Source: Sphaerolaimus hirsutus
Lineage: Eukaryota; Nematoda; Chromadorea; Monhysterida; Sphaerolaimidae
DNA length: 64,000 nt
NCBI GenBank assembly: GCA_964036195.1
Contig: OZ038455.1
Location: 1 to 64,000 of the forward strand
Direction: 5' to 3'
This document shows positions 11,601-21,259 of the stretch, in pieces. How positions within the stretch are numbered: the first letter of the stretch is position 1; each line of letters starts with the position of its first letter. Both the position numbers and the translations under genes were made by a program. The notes under the pieces are model-generated. The model saw nothing but the letters and a program-made list of their open reading frames with translations, made no database searches and had not been told where the DNA came from.

Positions 11601-13832
11601 TTAATTTGAGGGGGGGTTAATTCAAGGGGGGGGGATAATTCGAGGTAATACGGTATATTAAGTGCTTCCGCTTTCAGAGAATACAAAAAAACACAATGTT
11701 TTTTTTACAACATTGTGGATGTTCATATGATCTCCATCGACATTTTCTGCTTACCTGTATTTTATATTTTATATTTAGAATGATGGGATTGGGGTATTGA
11801 ATTGGGATTGGAGTTGACATTTTGCATTGTTGTCAACTAGTGGGTGTAGGGCCTTAAGGTGCTAATTCCGTAGCAGGAGAACTAAAAAAAATTAATGAGT
11901 GAGAAGAGAAGTAATGGCAGGTTGAAAGGCAAGTAAAATTTGAAAGAAAGTAAATTTGTAAGTGAAATGGCAAGTTAAAAGACAAATGGCCAGTCATGAG
12001 ACTTTTTATTTGCATTTCAGTTCTCCCTCACAAAAATAATTTCCTTCAACTTTTTACTTTTCACTTACAAATTGGTGTATGACTTCTCCAATTGCGGAAT
12101 TAGAACTCCTCAACATTAGAACATGTTGAACTAATCATAATACACTACATTAAATTAAAATTACAAATTTTGTCAAACAATACGTTTCCATGTAGCATAT
12201 TTTTACGTTTTCTCTGGTACCCGGGTAATTGTGCCAGGAAAACGTAACAAAGCGTAACGGTATTTTTGGAAAGCGTAAACGTAAATGTAAGTATAAATAC
12301 CCGAATAACCGGGTATTTCGGGTAAACGTAAATACGTTTTCGCAACTCTGTAATGTACTCACATGTACGTGTACATTTTTGAGGCATACGCGTAAAGAAA
12401 ATGTATTTCTGTGAATTCAATTTGGCACATATTTATAAGGTGACTACGCTGCAATTCACTATATTTCCTTGAAATACCCCTGGGAGTGATTGTTTTATAG
12501 TGAAAATTTTGAGGGGAGTTAAACAAGGGCGGGTATTTCGAGGGTTATTTTATTTCGCCAGAATTTTTCAGAACTCTCAGCACTAATACGCTGAGGTAGA
12601 AAAATGCAACAACAAGCTTCATGTATAAGAGTATTTTTATTGACTTACATATATATGTATGTAAATATAGATGGTATATACTCTGTTCTAACGTGACTTG
12701 GTGATTGTTTAAACATGTGTTCTGCATTTCACAGAACACAAACTGAAGGTTTCAATATTTACGTTCCATATACGTTCAATTTGGGGGGGGGGGCTTTCGA
12801 CAGGGGGTCAATTATTTAATTCGTATGGCCATTTTGAGGGTTGTATTTCAAAAACATACCCAGTTCTACATATTCTATGAAGAAAAGTGCTCGCTTTTGC
12901 ATTTTAATGGGAAAAAAATTTTGTACTCACATTTACGCGTGCGTACGAGTAAAAAATAAGTATTTTACATTTCGATACTTTGTGGTGAGTAAAAAATAAA
13001 TACTTTACGTTTACATATACTTTTAAAAAAGTTCAGTAATTCTAACAACTCTGCACGCAAGCAAGCAGCTGCGGGAGCCCCCCTACTGGGGTGTCAAATT
13101 TCCGTTTTCCATTTACCGTTTCCATGATCTGCAGGTAGTTTTTTGCCATTTTCTATTTCCGTTTTTCCGGCTCGTTTTCCATTCTCCAGCTAAATTTTCA
13201 GGGTTTTTTCCAGCTTTTACCATTTTCTGGCTAAATTTTCAGTTTTTCCACCTTTTTCCATTTTCCAGCTAAATTTTTAGTTTTTATGCCACATATTACC
13301 TTTTTCTGGCTGAATTGTCTGTTTTCTGTTTCAGCCAAACTTGCTGAGTATGCACGCAGGTTTTCAATTATGTGAATTCTTTCCATTTTCCATCAAAATT
13401 TCAGCAACTTTTAGCATTTCCAGCAAATTTCAGCATTTTTTTCAGTTTTCTGGCAAAATTTCAGCAATTTTGTTATGTTTCCATGCAAATTTCATTTTTC
13501 CATTTCCGGTTTTCCGGCCTTGTTTTCTGTTTTCCCGCCGCTGAAAATTTTTTTCCGTTTCCATTTCCGTTTTCCGCCAAGTGCCAAAAATTTTCCATTT
13601 CCGTTTTTCTTAAACATTTTTTAGACACCCTACCCCTGACTCCCCCCCCCCCTCAGACGGGGCCGGCGGGGACCCGGCCAAGTACGCGCGGAGGCACGCG
13701 GGCACCCGCTACGTGTTCGGCTCTGCGCAGAGGTACGACCCCTGGGACTACCCCTCGTGGTACGTGCGCACCTTGCAGCGCGGCGCCCCCGGCGGCCTGG
13801 ACTTCAGGGGCTACAGGAACCCCAGCAAGTAG
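8610..13832 (+). CDS. Small secreted peptide gene (two exons)
   Basis: Exons 8,610-8,664 and 13,657-13,832 join in matching phase (G + AC gives Asp) into a 76-residue product. Residues 1-18 (MNLRLLLLVVFVALATIF) form a signal peptide with a likely VALA|T cleavage. The mature part of about 60 residues has no cysteine and is rich in Tyr, Arg, Trp and Gly (QRYDPWDYPSWYVRTLQRG), ending RGYRNPSK. An ARR site near residue 30 could be a processing point. Upstream is a TATA box; downstream is ATTAAA at 13,981. The intron of about 5 kb is almost entirely nested transposons. I recognise no family; a neuropeptide-like or structural secreted peptide are both possible. An in-frame ATG at 8,571 could add 13 residues. 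Extra exons between these two cannot be excluded. Confidence 0.65.
8770..9150. mobile_element. Palindromic MITE with CTGTAAAATG arms
   Basis: Inverted ends GGGCACTCCCGGACCCTGTA and the complement of TACAGGGTCTGGGAGTGGCC. The arms repeat CCCTGTAAA and AGTGTCAAA. Relatives are at about 14,918-15,095 and 19,703-19,885. No coding capacity. It follows exon 1 of the secreted peptide by about 100 bp. Confidence 0.7.
9160..9300. mobile_element. Partial TAACGATGG-family hAT MITE end
   Basis: TAATGATGGCAAACCCTCTGG followed by Phe/Lys-like AT-rich repeats matches one terminus of the complete elements at 14,654-16,030 and 27,026-28,231. The other end is missing. Confidence 0.55.
9405..9705. repeat. Near-palindromic TGCAAAATG repeats
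   Basis: Three consecutive self-complementary units, each reading AAATGCCCTGCAAAATG on one side and CATTTTGCAGGGCATTT on the other. A diverged copy is at about 23,190-23,325. Each unit could form a stem of about 25 bp. No coding evidence. Confidence 0.7.
9706..9910. mobile_element. GTGCGAAAC iteron element, copy 1
   Basis: A G-tract, then AAAGTTG, then alternating words of the type TATGTGCGAAA and TTTGTGCGAAACAGGC. The same arrangement occurs at about 22,590-22,850, 23,335-23,580, 42,075-42,300 and 42,490-43,110. Non-coding. Confidence 0.6.
10100..10345. mobile_element. Diverged CCGTATT-end element
   Basis: Starts TACCGTATTACCTCAAATTA, carries the TGTACATGATGTATGCCATG core seen in the 420-450 bp family, and fades into a second element at about 10,345. 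Right end unclear. Confidence 0.5.
10346..10915. mobile_element. Overlapping CCGTATTTCCTCGAAATA elements with G tracts
   Basis: At least two units with CCGTATTTCCTCG/CGAGGAAATACGG ends, long G tracts and a shared core (GAACACA near GTTTTAACGTG, TCTCTTTACACTCAATTTGG). Similar complete units are at 48,491-48,932 and 53,016-53,425. No protein-coding evidence; the Gly-rich ORFs are G-tract artefacts. Confidence 0.65.
11091..12350. mobile_element. hAT-like MITE (AACGTA version), middle nesting level
   Basis: Starts CAGAGTTGTACAAATACTGG and ends CGCAACTCTG. Perfect 8-bp duplication TAATGTAC at 11,083-11,090 and 12,351-12,358. The left arm carries the hexamer AACGTA repeatedly. It contains the TA-target element at 11,234-11,653. 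Confidence 0.87.
11234..11653. mobile_element. CCGTATTACCTCGA MITE, inner nesting level
   Basis: Terminal inverted repeats CCGTATTACCTCGA, flanked by TA on both sides. The interior has C/G tracts, the phrase ACAGGATATATTTGGACAT, and TACATGACGTA palindromes. Same family as 18,048-18,500, 38,988-39,435 and 55,736-56,175; the last has an empty-site partner that fixes these ends. Confidence 0.88.
12455..12850. mobile_element. Eroded G-tract element
   Basis: CTATATTTCCTTGAAATACCCC at the left, the GTTTAAACATGTGTTCTGCA core, and a G-tract near 12,780 match the CCGTATTTCCTCG group. The right terminus is not recognisable. Confidence 0.5.
13090..13636. mobile_element. hAT-like MITE, GGGTGTCAAATTTCC ends
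   Basis: Left end TGGGGTGTCAAATTTCCG, right end TTTTTAGACACCCTA, with TTTTCC/CCGTTTTCC words throughout. Other copies (46,065-46,269 and 54,119-54,964) have perfect 8-bp duplications; here the flanking 8-mers are only similar. Its right end is about 20 bp from the acceptor of the secreted-peptide terminal exon. Confidence 0.75.
13657..13832 (+). CDS. Secreted peptide, terminal exon
   Basis: A strong acceptor (TGACTCCCCCCCCCCCTCAG) precedes the exon. The frame entered with two bases is open to TAG at 13,830 and is GC-rich, unlike its surroundings. It encodes a Tyr/Arg/Trp-rich sequence with PWDYPSWYVRTL at its centre. Other frames through this island are longer but have no start, splice or composition support. 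Confidence 0.7.
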
Positions 13833-13980
13833 GCACGAGCACACTCGCTTGTTCATTTCTCATTGTCCTTTGTCTCTGTGATTGTGTGATCATTGGCATT
13901 GTATGCATAGGCGGCGCAAGGTCCCAATTTGCGCTTGTCACTTTCACATTAGCTAAAATTTCTCCTTGCCACACCTTTTT

Positions 13981-13986
13981 ATTAAA
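13981..13986 (+). terminator. Poly(A) signal ATTAAA
   Basis: The commonest AATAAA variant, about 150 bp after the stop codon at 13,832 on the same strand. Assigned by position. Confidence 0.5.
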
Positions 13987-14035
13987 GCCCTGTGAAGTTG
14001 GCAGCCAGCCAAACATTTGAGATCTTAAAAAAATA

Positions 14036-14478
14036 CCGTATTTCTTCTAATAGAAGAGCGCCTTTCTTTTTTTTCATCAGCCTTTTTATCTGCCATTGTA
14101 TTGGAGGCTGCCATTCTATTTTTTCACCAACTTTTGAACACATTTTTCATTTGGAAGTGTTTTTTTATATGAAACACAGTGTGTTTTTTTTATGAAACTT
14201 TAGCTACATTTTCATATCAGTGCATCAATTTCCAGTTTATTATCAATTTATTACCACCAATTTAGTTTATTTGAATGCCTTGAATGTTCCCGCCATCCAT
14301 TTTTGTGGTTTGGCACACTTCGTTATGTGATATCTACCCGCTGTTCTATTAGAGACTGCCATTCTATTGGAGGCTGTAGTTCTATTGTTTTCGTGAGTGT
14401 CAAAAGAGTAAAAACCTGCTTTTCTATTGGAGGTGCAGTTCTATTGGAGGTATGCCTTTCTATTAGAAGAAATACAAT
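14036..14478. mobile_element. CCGTATTTCTTCTAATAGAA MITE
   Basis: Left terminus after TA: CCGTATTTCTTCTAATAGAA. The right end reads TTCTATTAGAAGAAATAC and is slightly eroded. The arms repeat TTCTATTGGAGG. Relatives: 19,375-20,606 (interrupted), 26,193-26,381, 31,697-31,813 and 45,486-45,836. Confidence 0.75.
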
Positions 14479-14653
14479 ATAGCTAAATGGATGTAGCTAG
14501 TTGAAATTGAAAGTAGCGATTTTAAAGCTGAAAATTAGCAGAATGGAGCAAATTTTAGTCATTTTGATCTAATTATGTACATTCACTTTTTTTGTACAAT
14601 ACACGCTTGTGAATGTCACAATGTGACAGTGTAATTTCAGCTTGTGACACCAC

Positions 14654-16030
14654 TAACGATGGCAAAAAAAGATTCGAAAATTCGAAAACATTTTCGAATT
14701 TTCGAATTTTTCCGGAATTTTCGAATTTTTATTTCACCCCTAGAAAAAACACTTAAAAATCGATTTATTTTTCAAAAAATTCGAAAATTCGAAAATACTT
14801 TTCGAATTTTTCAGGCAATTCAAGGCACTCTTAAGTTCAACGTACTAAATACAAGAAAATTGATACGCGGTGCTTATGAAAAAGCGAAACAAAACAGAAA
14901 AAAGGTCCAAAAACGTTGAAATGTAAACTGCCCTGTAAAATGTGAAATGTCATGCAAAGTGTCAAAAGTTATGAAAATGCCCTGGAAAAATGGCAAACAT
15001 ATTTGACATTTTCCACAGCATTTCCATGACTTTAGACACTTTGCATAACATTTGACATTTCACAGAGCATTTTACGGGTGTCTGGGACTGCACATAGGAA
15101 CTGCACATATTTATAAGTAAAAGAGATGTGATCAAAGATATACTTCAGCGGCATTACACTTTACAATGAAACCTACCATATCCTATCTGAATAAAAGAAC
15201 AAACATAAAAAATTTCATCATATTAATCAAATTGCTTTGATAAATATGATGGAAAAATTTTTTGTTTGTTCTTTTCTTCATGGTAGATTTCATTGTAGGT
15301 GTAATGTCGCTGGAGTATAAGCGTGGTTTTGAGTATTGGTTTGAGAAGTATTATACCCATATTTCGTGCAGTTAGCACTGTATGCACTGAGTAGTTTTTA
15401 GTAGTTTAGTTAGTTTTTTTCAGATGGGTTATGGTAGATTTCATTGTAGGTTCAATGTCGCTGGAGTAAAAGACTGGTTTTGAGTATTGGTTTGAGAGGT
15501 ATCCATATTTTGTGCAGTTAGCACCGTATGCACGAGTACGCTCAGTGTGCTATACTCGGGCGAAATTACACCCTACATTTTTCTGGTGGTAACACTCCAT
15601 CATGACGTCATAACCGCAGTCCGCAGCGAACTTACGGCTGACTGAACTGGTTCGGAGTCAGGATGAAATGGAGTGCAGTGGTGAATCAGTTCACAAGTTT
15701 TCAGTTGGCTGTCTATCAGTTGGCTTCATATAAATCATATCTATTTTATAGATAAGCATGTCTGCCGAGTATAGCCACTTCCAAAACAGTCCAAATTCTG
15801 TGTTTAAAGCTTCAGATTCAATATTTTTCCAAAAAAAAATCAAAAATTATTTGAAAAAATTCGAAAAATGGCCAAAAAAATTCGAAAATTGCCAAAAAAG
15901 ATTCGAAAATTCGAAAATTAAATTCGAAATTTGATAATTAATTTCAGGAAAAATTCGAAAATTCGAAAATTCATTTTGGAAAAAACACTTAAAAATTTAA
16001 ATACTTTTTTTGGAGGGTTTGCCATCGTTA
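14654..16030. mobile_element. hAT-like MITE, TAACGATGG ends
   Basis: Ends TAACGATGGCAAA and TTTGCCATCGTTA with a perfect 8-bp duplication GACACCAC (14,646-14,653 and 16,031-16,038). The arms are TTCGAAAATTCGAAAA repeats. The interior includes a CTGTAAAATG palindromic element (14,918-15,095), an inverted repeat at about 15,170-15,305, and a copy of the sequence also found at 18,780-19,205. Confidence 0.87.
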
Positions 16031-16244
16031 GACACCACAAATTCCGCTTATGACACTCACAAGCGTGCAAGCACCTACGCCGCCTATGATTGTATGAATT
16101 CGTGCAATTATATGCTGTGCTCAAACTGTTTCCTGACTTTTTTTCTGAAAATAAAGTTAAATGGGGTGCACAAATAATGTATTACCCCAAATATAAGGTA
16201 TACCTTTCATTTATACCATCGGTTCTTTACTGTGCCAGATTAAC

Positions 16245-16570
16245 GTTCAATAAGTTGAGTAAAAAGGTTCCATATTCATTAGAAAAAGTGGTCAAGTATA
16301 CCTTCTACCTAAGCGAATATGCAGGCCAAATTGCAGACTTGTGCTTGTAGCTCAAGATTTATAACATTTGAAAAAAGTATGTTATTGTCGCTGGGTGTCG
16401 GAGACAGTCCGACAACTGTCCGACAACTGCAAAAGTTTTCAAACGCGTTTAACTCATGAGCGTCAAGCACGATTGTGCAATCTGACATGCATATTCGCCT
16501 AGGTAAGTTGTATAATTGACCACTTTTTCTCATAAATATGGAACATTTTTACTCAACTTATTGAATGTTT
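16245..16570. mobile_element. GGTTCCATATTCAT inverted-repeat element, copy 1
   Basis: Inverted ends GGTTCCATATTCATTAGAAA and the complement of TCATAAATATGGAACATTTT, each next to TGAGTAAAAA. It matches 30,245-30,547 over its length, including GTCCGACAACTGTC-type repeats. Non-coding. Confidence 0.75.
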
Positions 16571-16944
16571 TATTTTTGTCGAGTCATCACAAAAAAATTG
16601 TGTAAACGGGGTCTTAAGAAAAACATATGCTGTGCTGCTCAAGTATGAAAAAAGCAACTATTTTTCAAAATTTTCTGACGAAAAATAATTCCCTTGAGGA
16701 CTTATTTGAGGATTTACAGTATATGTGATTTCATGCAATCTGAGAAGCTGTTTGCCTTTTATTTTTATCCGTGTCATTGAATAACGCTATAAATTATTGA
16801 AGACACCAAACATCGATTTTTATCTTCATTCTCAATGGTTCTATTTAATGGAATAATATGTTCTAATATGTTCTAACTAGGTAGATAAATATATTACTAT
16901 AATATACTTGTTATGCATCACAAATAATGAATAAAATGTCACAT

Positions 16945-17116
16945 TTATTTGTAAGTGTAACGTAACAACAGAATGTGCTCACTTAGTGAGTTGACACAAA
17001 ACAGCAGTGCAGCCAGGTGTGAGTGTGCCGAGTGCACCGGGCTGCCTCTCAGTGCTGCAACTTGTGCTGGGCATAGAATGGTCCCAGCGAACTGGACGCT
17101 GCACTCGGCTCTTCCT
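16945..17116 (-). CDS. Candidate last exon of the bHLH-PAS gene
   Basis: A GC-rich island. On the minus strand an acceptor (ATGGGTCGCAG) followed by one base fits the phase-2 end of exon 10 and gives 56 residues before TAA (GRAECSVQFAGTILCPAQ near the start). A second minus frame gives a Ser-rich tail ending YAQHKLQH and stop, which looks more like a transcription-factor C-terminus but would need a phase-1 entry. On the plus strand 17,127-17,172 could instead be a signal-peptide first exon (MKLLFFVLIFHCGPA, then AG|GTGCGA). I cannot choose among these. Confidence 0.3.
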
Positions 17117-17201
17117 CTGCGACCCATGAAACTCTTGTTTTTTGTATTAATTTTTCACTGTGGACCAGCAGGTGCGACACAGCTCTTTCCTCCACTCTTT
17201 T

Positions 17202-17381
17202 CAGGGGGCAATCCCAAGCCGTGTAAAGTGTGAATTAAAGTGTCAAATGTAAAGTAAAGTGTCAATTGCCATGCAAAGTTCAGTAATAACATCTTTTTTG
17301 TTTTGATTGACACTTTACTTTGCATTTGACTTTACATTTGACACTTTACTTTACACTTTACAGGGCTTGGCACCACCCCTT
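17202..17381. mobile_element. CCCAAGCCCTGTAAAG palindromic MITE, copy 1
   Basis: Left end CAGGGGGCAATCCCAAGCC, right end CAGGGCTTGGCACCACCCC. Arms of AAAGTGTCAAATGTAAAG words. Same family at 18,872-19,091, about 25,005-25,185, 45,030-45,227, 46,891-47,045 and 54,450-54,679. Confidence 0.75.
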
Positions 17382-17433
17382 GTTGTTTTTTTATACAGAA
17401 ACACACCAGTATGATGCCATCATTAATAAAATA

Positions 17434-17869
17434 CCGTATTACCTCGAATTAACCCCCCCTTGAATTAACCCCCCCCTCGAAATACCCCCCCATAAAATTC
17501 GGCTGAGGAAATAATAAACCCCCCCCCCCTCGAAGTACTCCCCCTAAGATTGAGTGTAAAGAGAACGTACATGACGAATACCGCAGTTTGTGATCTGTAC
17601 AATGCAGAACACACGTTAAAACTGATGATTGAGTGATGTTAGGGAAGCGTTTATGTGTTTATACAGTTATACATATATGCCTAAAAACACATATATATAT
17701 ATCTATGTAATTGTTTGATTTTTCTACGTCTGCGTATGGGGAATTTACGAAAATTTCTGGCGAAATAATATACCCCCCCCCTCGAATAAACCCCCCCTCG
17801 AATTACCCCCCCCCTCAAATTTTGCTGGCGAAATAATAAACCCCCTGGGGGTATTTCGAGGTAATACGG
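17434..17869. mobile_element. CCGTATTACCTCGA MITE, second core type, copy 1
   Basis: TA-flanked, ends CCGTATTACCTCGAATTA and GGTAATACGG. The core (GTACATGACGAATACCGCAG, CAGAACACACGTTAAAACTG) differs from the 420-bp type but equals that of 40,992-41,437. Confidence 0.85.
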
Positions 17870-18047
17870 TATATGGGTTGTCTCAAATATAAAAATTAAA
17901 AAAGGTGAAATGCACAAATGTGTTTTTCTTTTTTGGTATTTATCTTTGTTTTGTAAAAGTGGGTACATGAGTGTTGCATTGGCGCGTTGTTGTGAAAGAC
18001 ATAAGTATGCGCACGTGTAAACTGTGTTTGAACATAAGTTTGGCATA

Positions 18048-18500
18048 CCGTATTACCTCGAAATACCCCCATGGGGGTTTATTATTTCGCCAGCAAAATT
18101 TGAGGGGGGGTTAATTCGAGGGGGGGGGGTTTATTCGAGGGGGGGGTTTATTATTTCGTCAGAAATTTTCATAAGGATCGTAGTAAATAGTAGGCATTTG
18201 CGTACCCAAAATAGGTAAAATATGTGTCCAAACAGGATATATTTGGACATAAAAACGTAGATAATTACACAAACTACTCATGTGTAGCTGCAACTTGTCT
18301 ATGCAATGCAAATTAACAGTAATATACATCATGTACATTGCGTACATGACGTATTTATTATGTACATGACGTACATCATTCCGAAGGGGGGGGGGGTATT
18401 TCGAGGGGGGGGTTTATTATTTCCCCAGCCCATTTTGAGGGGGGGGTAATTCGAGGGGGGGGGGTTAATTCAAGGGGGGGGATAATTCGAGGTAATACGG
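18048..18500. mobile_element. CCGTATTACCTCGA MITE
   Basis: TA on both flanks, ends CCGTATTACCTCGA and TCGAGGTAATACGG. The core phrase ACAGGATATATTTGGACAT and the TACATGACGTA palindromes are shared with 11,234-11,653. Confidence 0.88.
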
Positions 18501-18550
18501 TAATTTACAACAGTTTGTAGTCAGTTGAATGATGCGACGTGGGACATAAG

Positions 18551-18775
18551 TAGTGATGGAAAAGCGCCCTGGCAGCGGCACCTGTTGCCAGCGCCAAACC
18601 AAAATATAGGCTATCACACTTTTGGTGCTCAGTACTTTTTTGCATGGCACCAGCAACAAATCACCTGGGGGTGGTGCTTTTCGCTAGCATTAAAAAACGG
18701 GTCTTCTGGCATTTGACCAATTAATTTCTGGCGCCATTGGCGCTTGTGCTGGCAGTTCAGGTTTGGCATTTGATA
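18551..18775. mobile_element. TAGTGATGG GCGCC-type hAT MITE fragment
   Basis: AGTGATGGAAAAGCGCCCTGG marks the left end of the family whose full copy is 28,536-29,474. GGCGCCATTGGCGCTTGTGC follows. Right end eroded. Confidence 0.55.
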
Positions 18776-18871
18776 TATTTACTTGGCCGACATTACTTAC
18801 ACCCTAGATTTTTCTGGTGGTAACACTCCATCATGACATCATAACTGCAGTCTGCACTGAACTGCGGCTGA

Positions 18872-19091
18872 CTGGTGGTAATCCCAAGCCCTGCAAAGTG
18901 TCAAGTAAAGTGTCAAATTGAGTCAAATGCGTTACGTCAAATCTTTTTTTTGTATCCAAATCTTATGTGTTTGTATCCAAATTTTATTTTTGACATACTA
19001 TTTGGATACAAAAACGTAAGATTCGGATACACAATTGACACTTTACTTTACATTTGACACGTTACTTTACAGGGCTTGGTATCGCCCCCTG
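18872..19091. mobile_element. CCCAAGCCCTG MITE with an uninterrupted homologue of its target
   Basis: Inserted into a sequence that also exists at about 15,600-15,770. There, CGGCTGACTGAACTGGTTC is continuous; here CGGCTGA and AACCGGTTC are separated by the element. Its middle carries TTTGTATCCAAAT inverted arms. Confidence 0.75.
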
Positions 19092-19374
19092 AACCGGTTC
19101 CGGGTTGAAGTGGAGTGGGGAGTCAGTTCATAAGTTATCAGTCGGCTGTCTGCCAACCGAAGACATAAATCATATCTATTTGTAGAGTATCATGTATGCT
19201 GAGTATACCAAAGTGGGGCGCTTTTGCATCACTAGTGTTGAGTGACCAACTTTTGGTGACGAGCAACTGTCTGAGCAGGCTGTGTTCATCGTCGAACTGT
19301 AGCCTCGACTGCGACCGGTTTGCGCTGAAACGTGGTTACATTCAAATGCTCTTCATCATATCTATTTGTACTCA

Positions 19375-20606
19375 CCGTATTTATTCTAATAGAATGGCAG
19401 CCTCCAATACAACGGCACCTCCAATAGAACGGCAGGTCAAAATTACGTGCCAAAACACAAAAAAAATATGATAAGTTTGTGGCAGAGTTGTGCAAATACT
19501 GGTATTTTTGGAAAATGTAAACGTAAACGTAAATACCTTTTTCAAATCAAAAGTATCAATACTAAAACGTAAGGTATTTTTAAAATACCAAGGAATACGT
19601 AAAATAAAACGTAAACGTAAAAATTTTTTTACACACAGTATTTGCCAGTGTGCTTTGGAAAATACCATTATTTTCACACGTCATGAACGTCACGTCACGC
19701 GTCACTCCCAGACTCTATAAAATGCCCTGTGAAATGTCAAATGTCATGCAAAGTGTCTAAAGTCATGCAAAATGCTCTGGCAGGTGGCAAATCTTTGCCA
19801 TTTTGCTGGGCATTTTACATGAGTTTTGACATTTGCATGAAATTTAACATTTTACAGGGCATCCTACAGAGTCTGGGATTGGCACCAGAGCTGCACTCGC
19901 CCTGCCAGTTTCAAAGTGTGTGCTACTCACAGTTGTTGCAACTGGCGTTGTCGGAATTCATCACAAAAAATTTATTAACGCAAGGCTCCACAAATAAACA
20001 AAAAGGTTTCTGTGTTCAGCGTTTGAACACATTTATGAATATGTACCCAGTATTCCATGTGTAAGTGCAAGCGTGCAGTCACTTTTTCATATACCGCTTT
20101 TTGTTTGTATGTATACATGTTACATTTATGCAAAAACATAAGAATATTGTTGGCTGCAGGTGGTGCAGCCCATTTGAACATGTGCACGTGTGAACGATCA
20201 CAAGTTTTTTACGTTTTCCCTAGTACCCGGGTATTTTGGTCAGGAAAACGTAACAAAACGTAATGGTATTTTTGGAAAACGTAAACGTAAACGTAAGTAT
20301 AAATACCCGAATAACCGGGTATTTTGGGTAAACGTAAATACGTTTTTCCAACTCTGGTTTGTGGTTATAGAACACCCAGGCTGTTTAGAACTATGATTCA
20401 GTGGTTGTTTTCATATTTGGTTTTGTTTGAATTGATGATCTGATATTGAAATGTCGCTCATTTCATGTCTCACTAAAATGACTATGTTCAACTGAAAATT
20501 GTGTGAAATTGTTTGATGAAAACTATAAAACGGCAGCTTCCAATAGAATGGGAGGTAAAAAGTTGACGAAAAAAAAGAACGGCGCTGTTGTACCAAAGAA
20601 ATACGG
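19375..20606. mobile_element. CCGTATTTCTTCTAATAGAA-type MITE split by an insertion
   Basis: Left half 19,375-19,482 (CCGTATTTATTCTAATAGAA) and right half 20,365-20,606 (ending GAAATACGG then TA) are one element interrupted by the hAT-like MITE at 19,483-20,356. Confidence 0.72.
19483..20356. mobile_element. hAT-like MITE (AACGTA version), nested
   Basis: Starts CAGAGTTGTGCAAATACTGG, ends TCCAACTCTG. Perfect 8-bp duplication GTTTGTGG at 19,475-19,482 and 20,357-20,364. The hexamer AACGTA repeats in both arms. A CTGTAAAATG palindromic element (19,703-19,885) is inserted inside. Confidence 0.87.
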
Positions 20607-20695
20607 TACCTGAATAACTCTAGTAATGTAGATCTAATGTAGATTCTATGAGAACATTTTCAAACAGACACAAAGTTCAACTTTTTAACTAGACA

Positions 20696-20990
20696 CAAAT
20701 AGTGATGGGAAAAGTGTCAGGACTTTTGTGTCAGGCGCCAAAAGTTTCAGTCATGACGCTCTTCCAAACACTAGCGCCAAGCTACCAATTTCGATACAGC
20801 AAGATGGCACGAATTGCCACAAGTCCCATGGTGTTTTTTGCTTGCTTTGGTGCTAGTATTTACAATTTTACGTTTCCATCGCTAGGCAAAAGTATTTTTG
20901 CACATTATTTAGTAGACCAATTTTTTGTGGGATTTAAGTTAACATAGTCAGTACAGATGACATACATAAAACATTATAATGGAAAAATCA
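20696..20990. other. AT-rich intron sequence with a TAGTGATGG end
   Basis: AATAGTGATGGGAAAAGTG at about 20,698 looks like one terminus of the TAGTGATGG family; no partner is clear. It lies downstream of exon 10 of the bHLH-PAS gene. Confidence 0.35.
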
Positions 20991-21015
20991 AGCAAAAAAT
21001 CTATACTCAACCCAC

Positions 21016-21259
21016 CTGAATACTCCATTGGGCACATAGTGTGTCACGAGCAAAAGGCACTGACTTTGCACAGCCTCTGAACAAACTTCCTCCTTTTCAT
21101 CATGACTTGGCACAAAGCCAAGTGGTATTCTCTGCCACTCCGTTGACACTTGTGTTATTTTGGGCACATGATTGGTTTGACCTTTTGATAAAATATCACA
21201 ATTTTCTCTGCAAACTTTGTAGCACACTTTTCCTGATTTTCCATCAGTGCTGAATAGAG
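21016..21259 (-). CDS. bHLH-PAS exon 10 (divergent PAS-B)
   Basis: Acceptor CCCACTTTTCAG, donor TTCAG|GTGGGT, open for 80 codons. STDGKSGKVCYKVC follows the PAS-B opening, then WQRIPLGFVP and LLVTHYVPNGVF. Cys-rich and hard to align to known PAS-B domains, so the domain may be degenerate or differently folded. Confidence 0.75.

Larger units (their letters stand above)
11003..13053. mobile_element. hAT-like MITE carrying nested insertions (outer level)
   Basis: Ends CAGAGTTGTTAAAAGG and TAACAACTCTG, with a perfect 8-bp duplication CACGCAAG at 10,995-11,002 and 13,054-13,061. It is 2.05 kb only because another element (11,091-12,350) and further G-tract sequence are inside. It lies within the secreted-peptide intron. 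Confidence 0.85.

Noticed and set aside
13372-13881. A 169-residue plus-strand ORF over the secreted-peptide terminal exon
   Set aside because: Its first half is transposon sequence (repeated TTTTCC words) and its second half is a shifted frame of the GC-rich exon. The phase-matched frame ending in NPSK and stop explains the island better.
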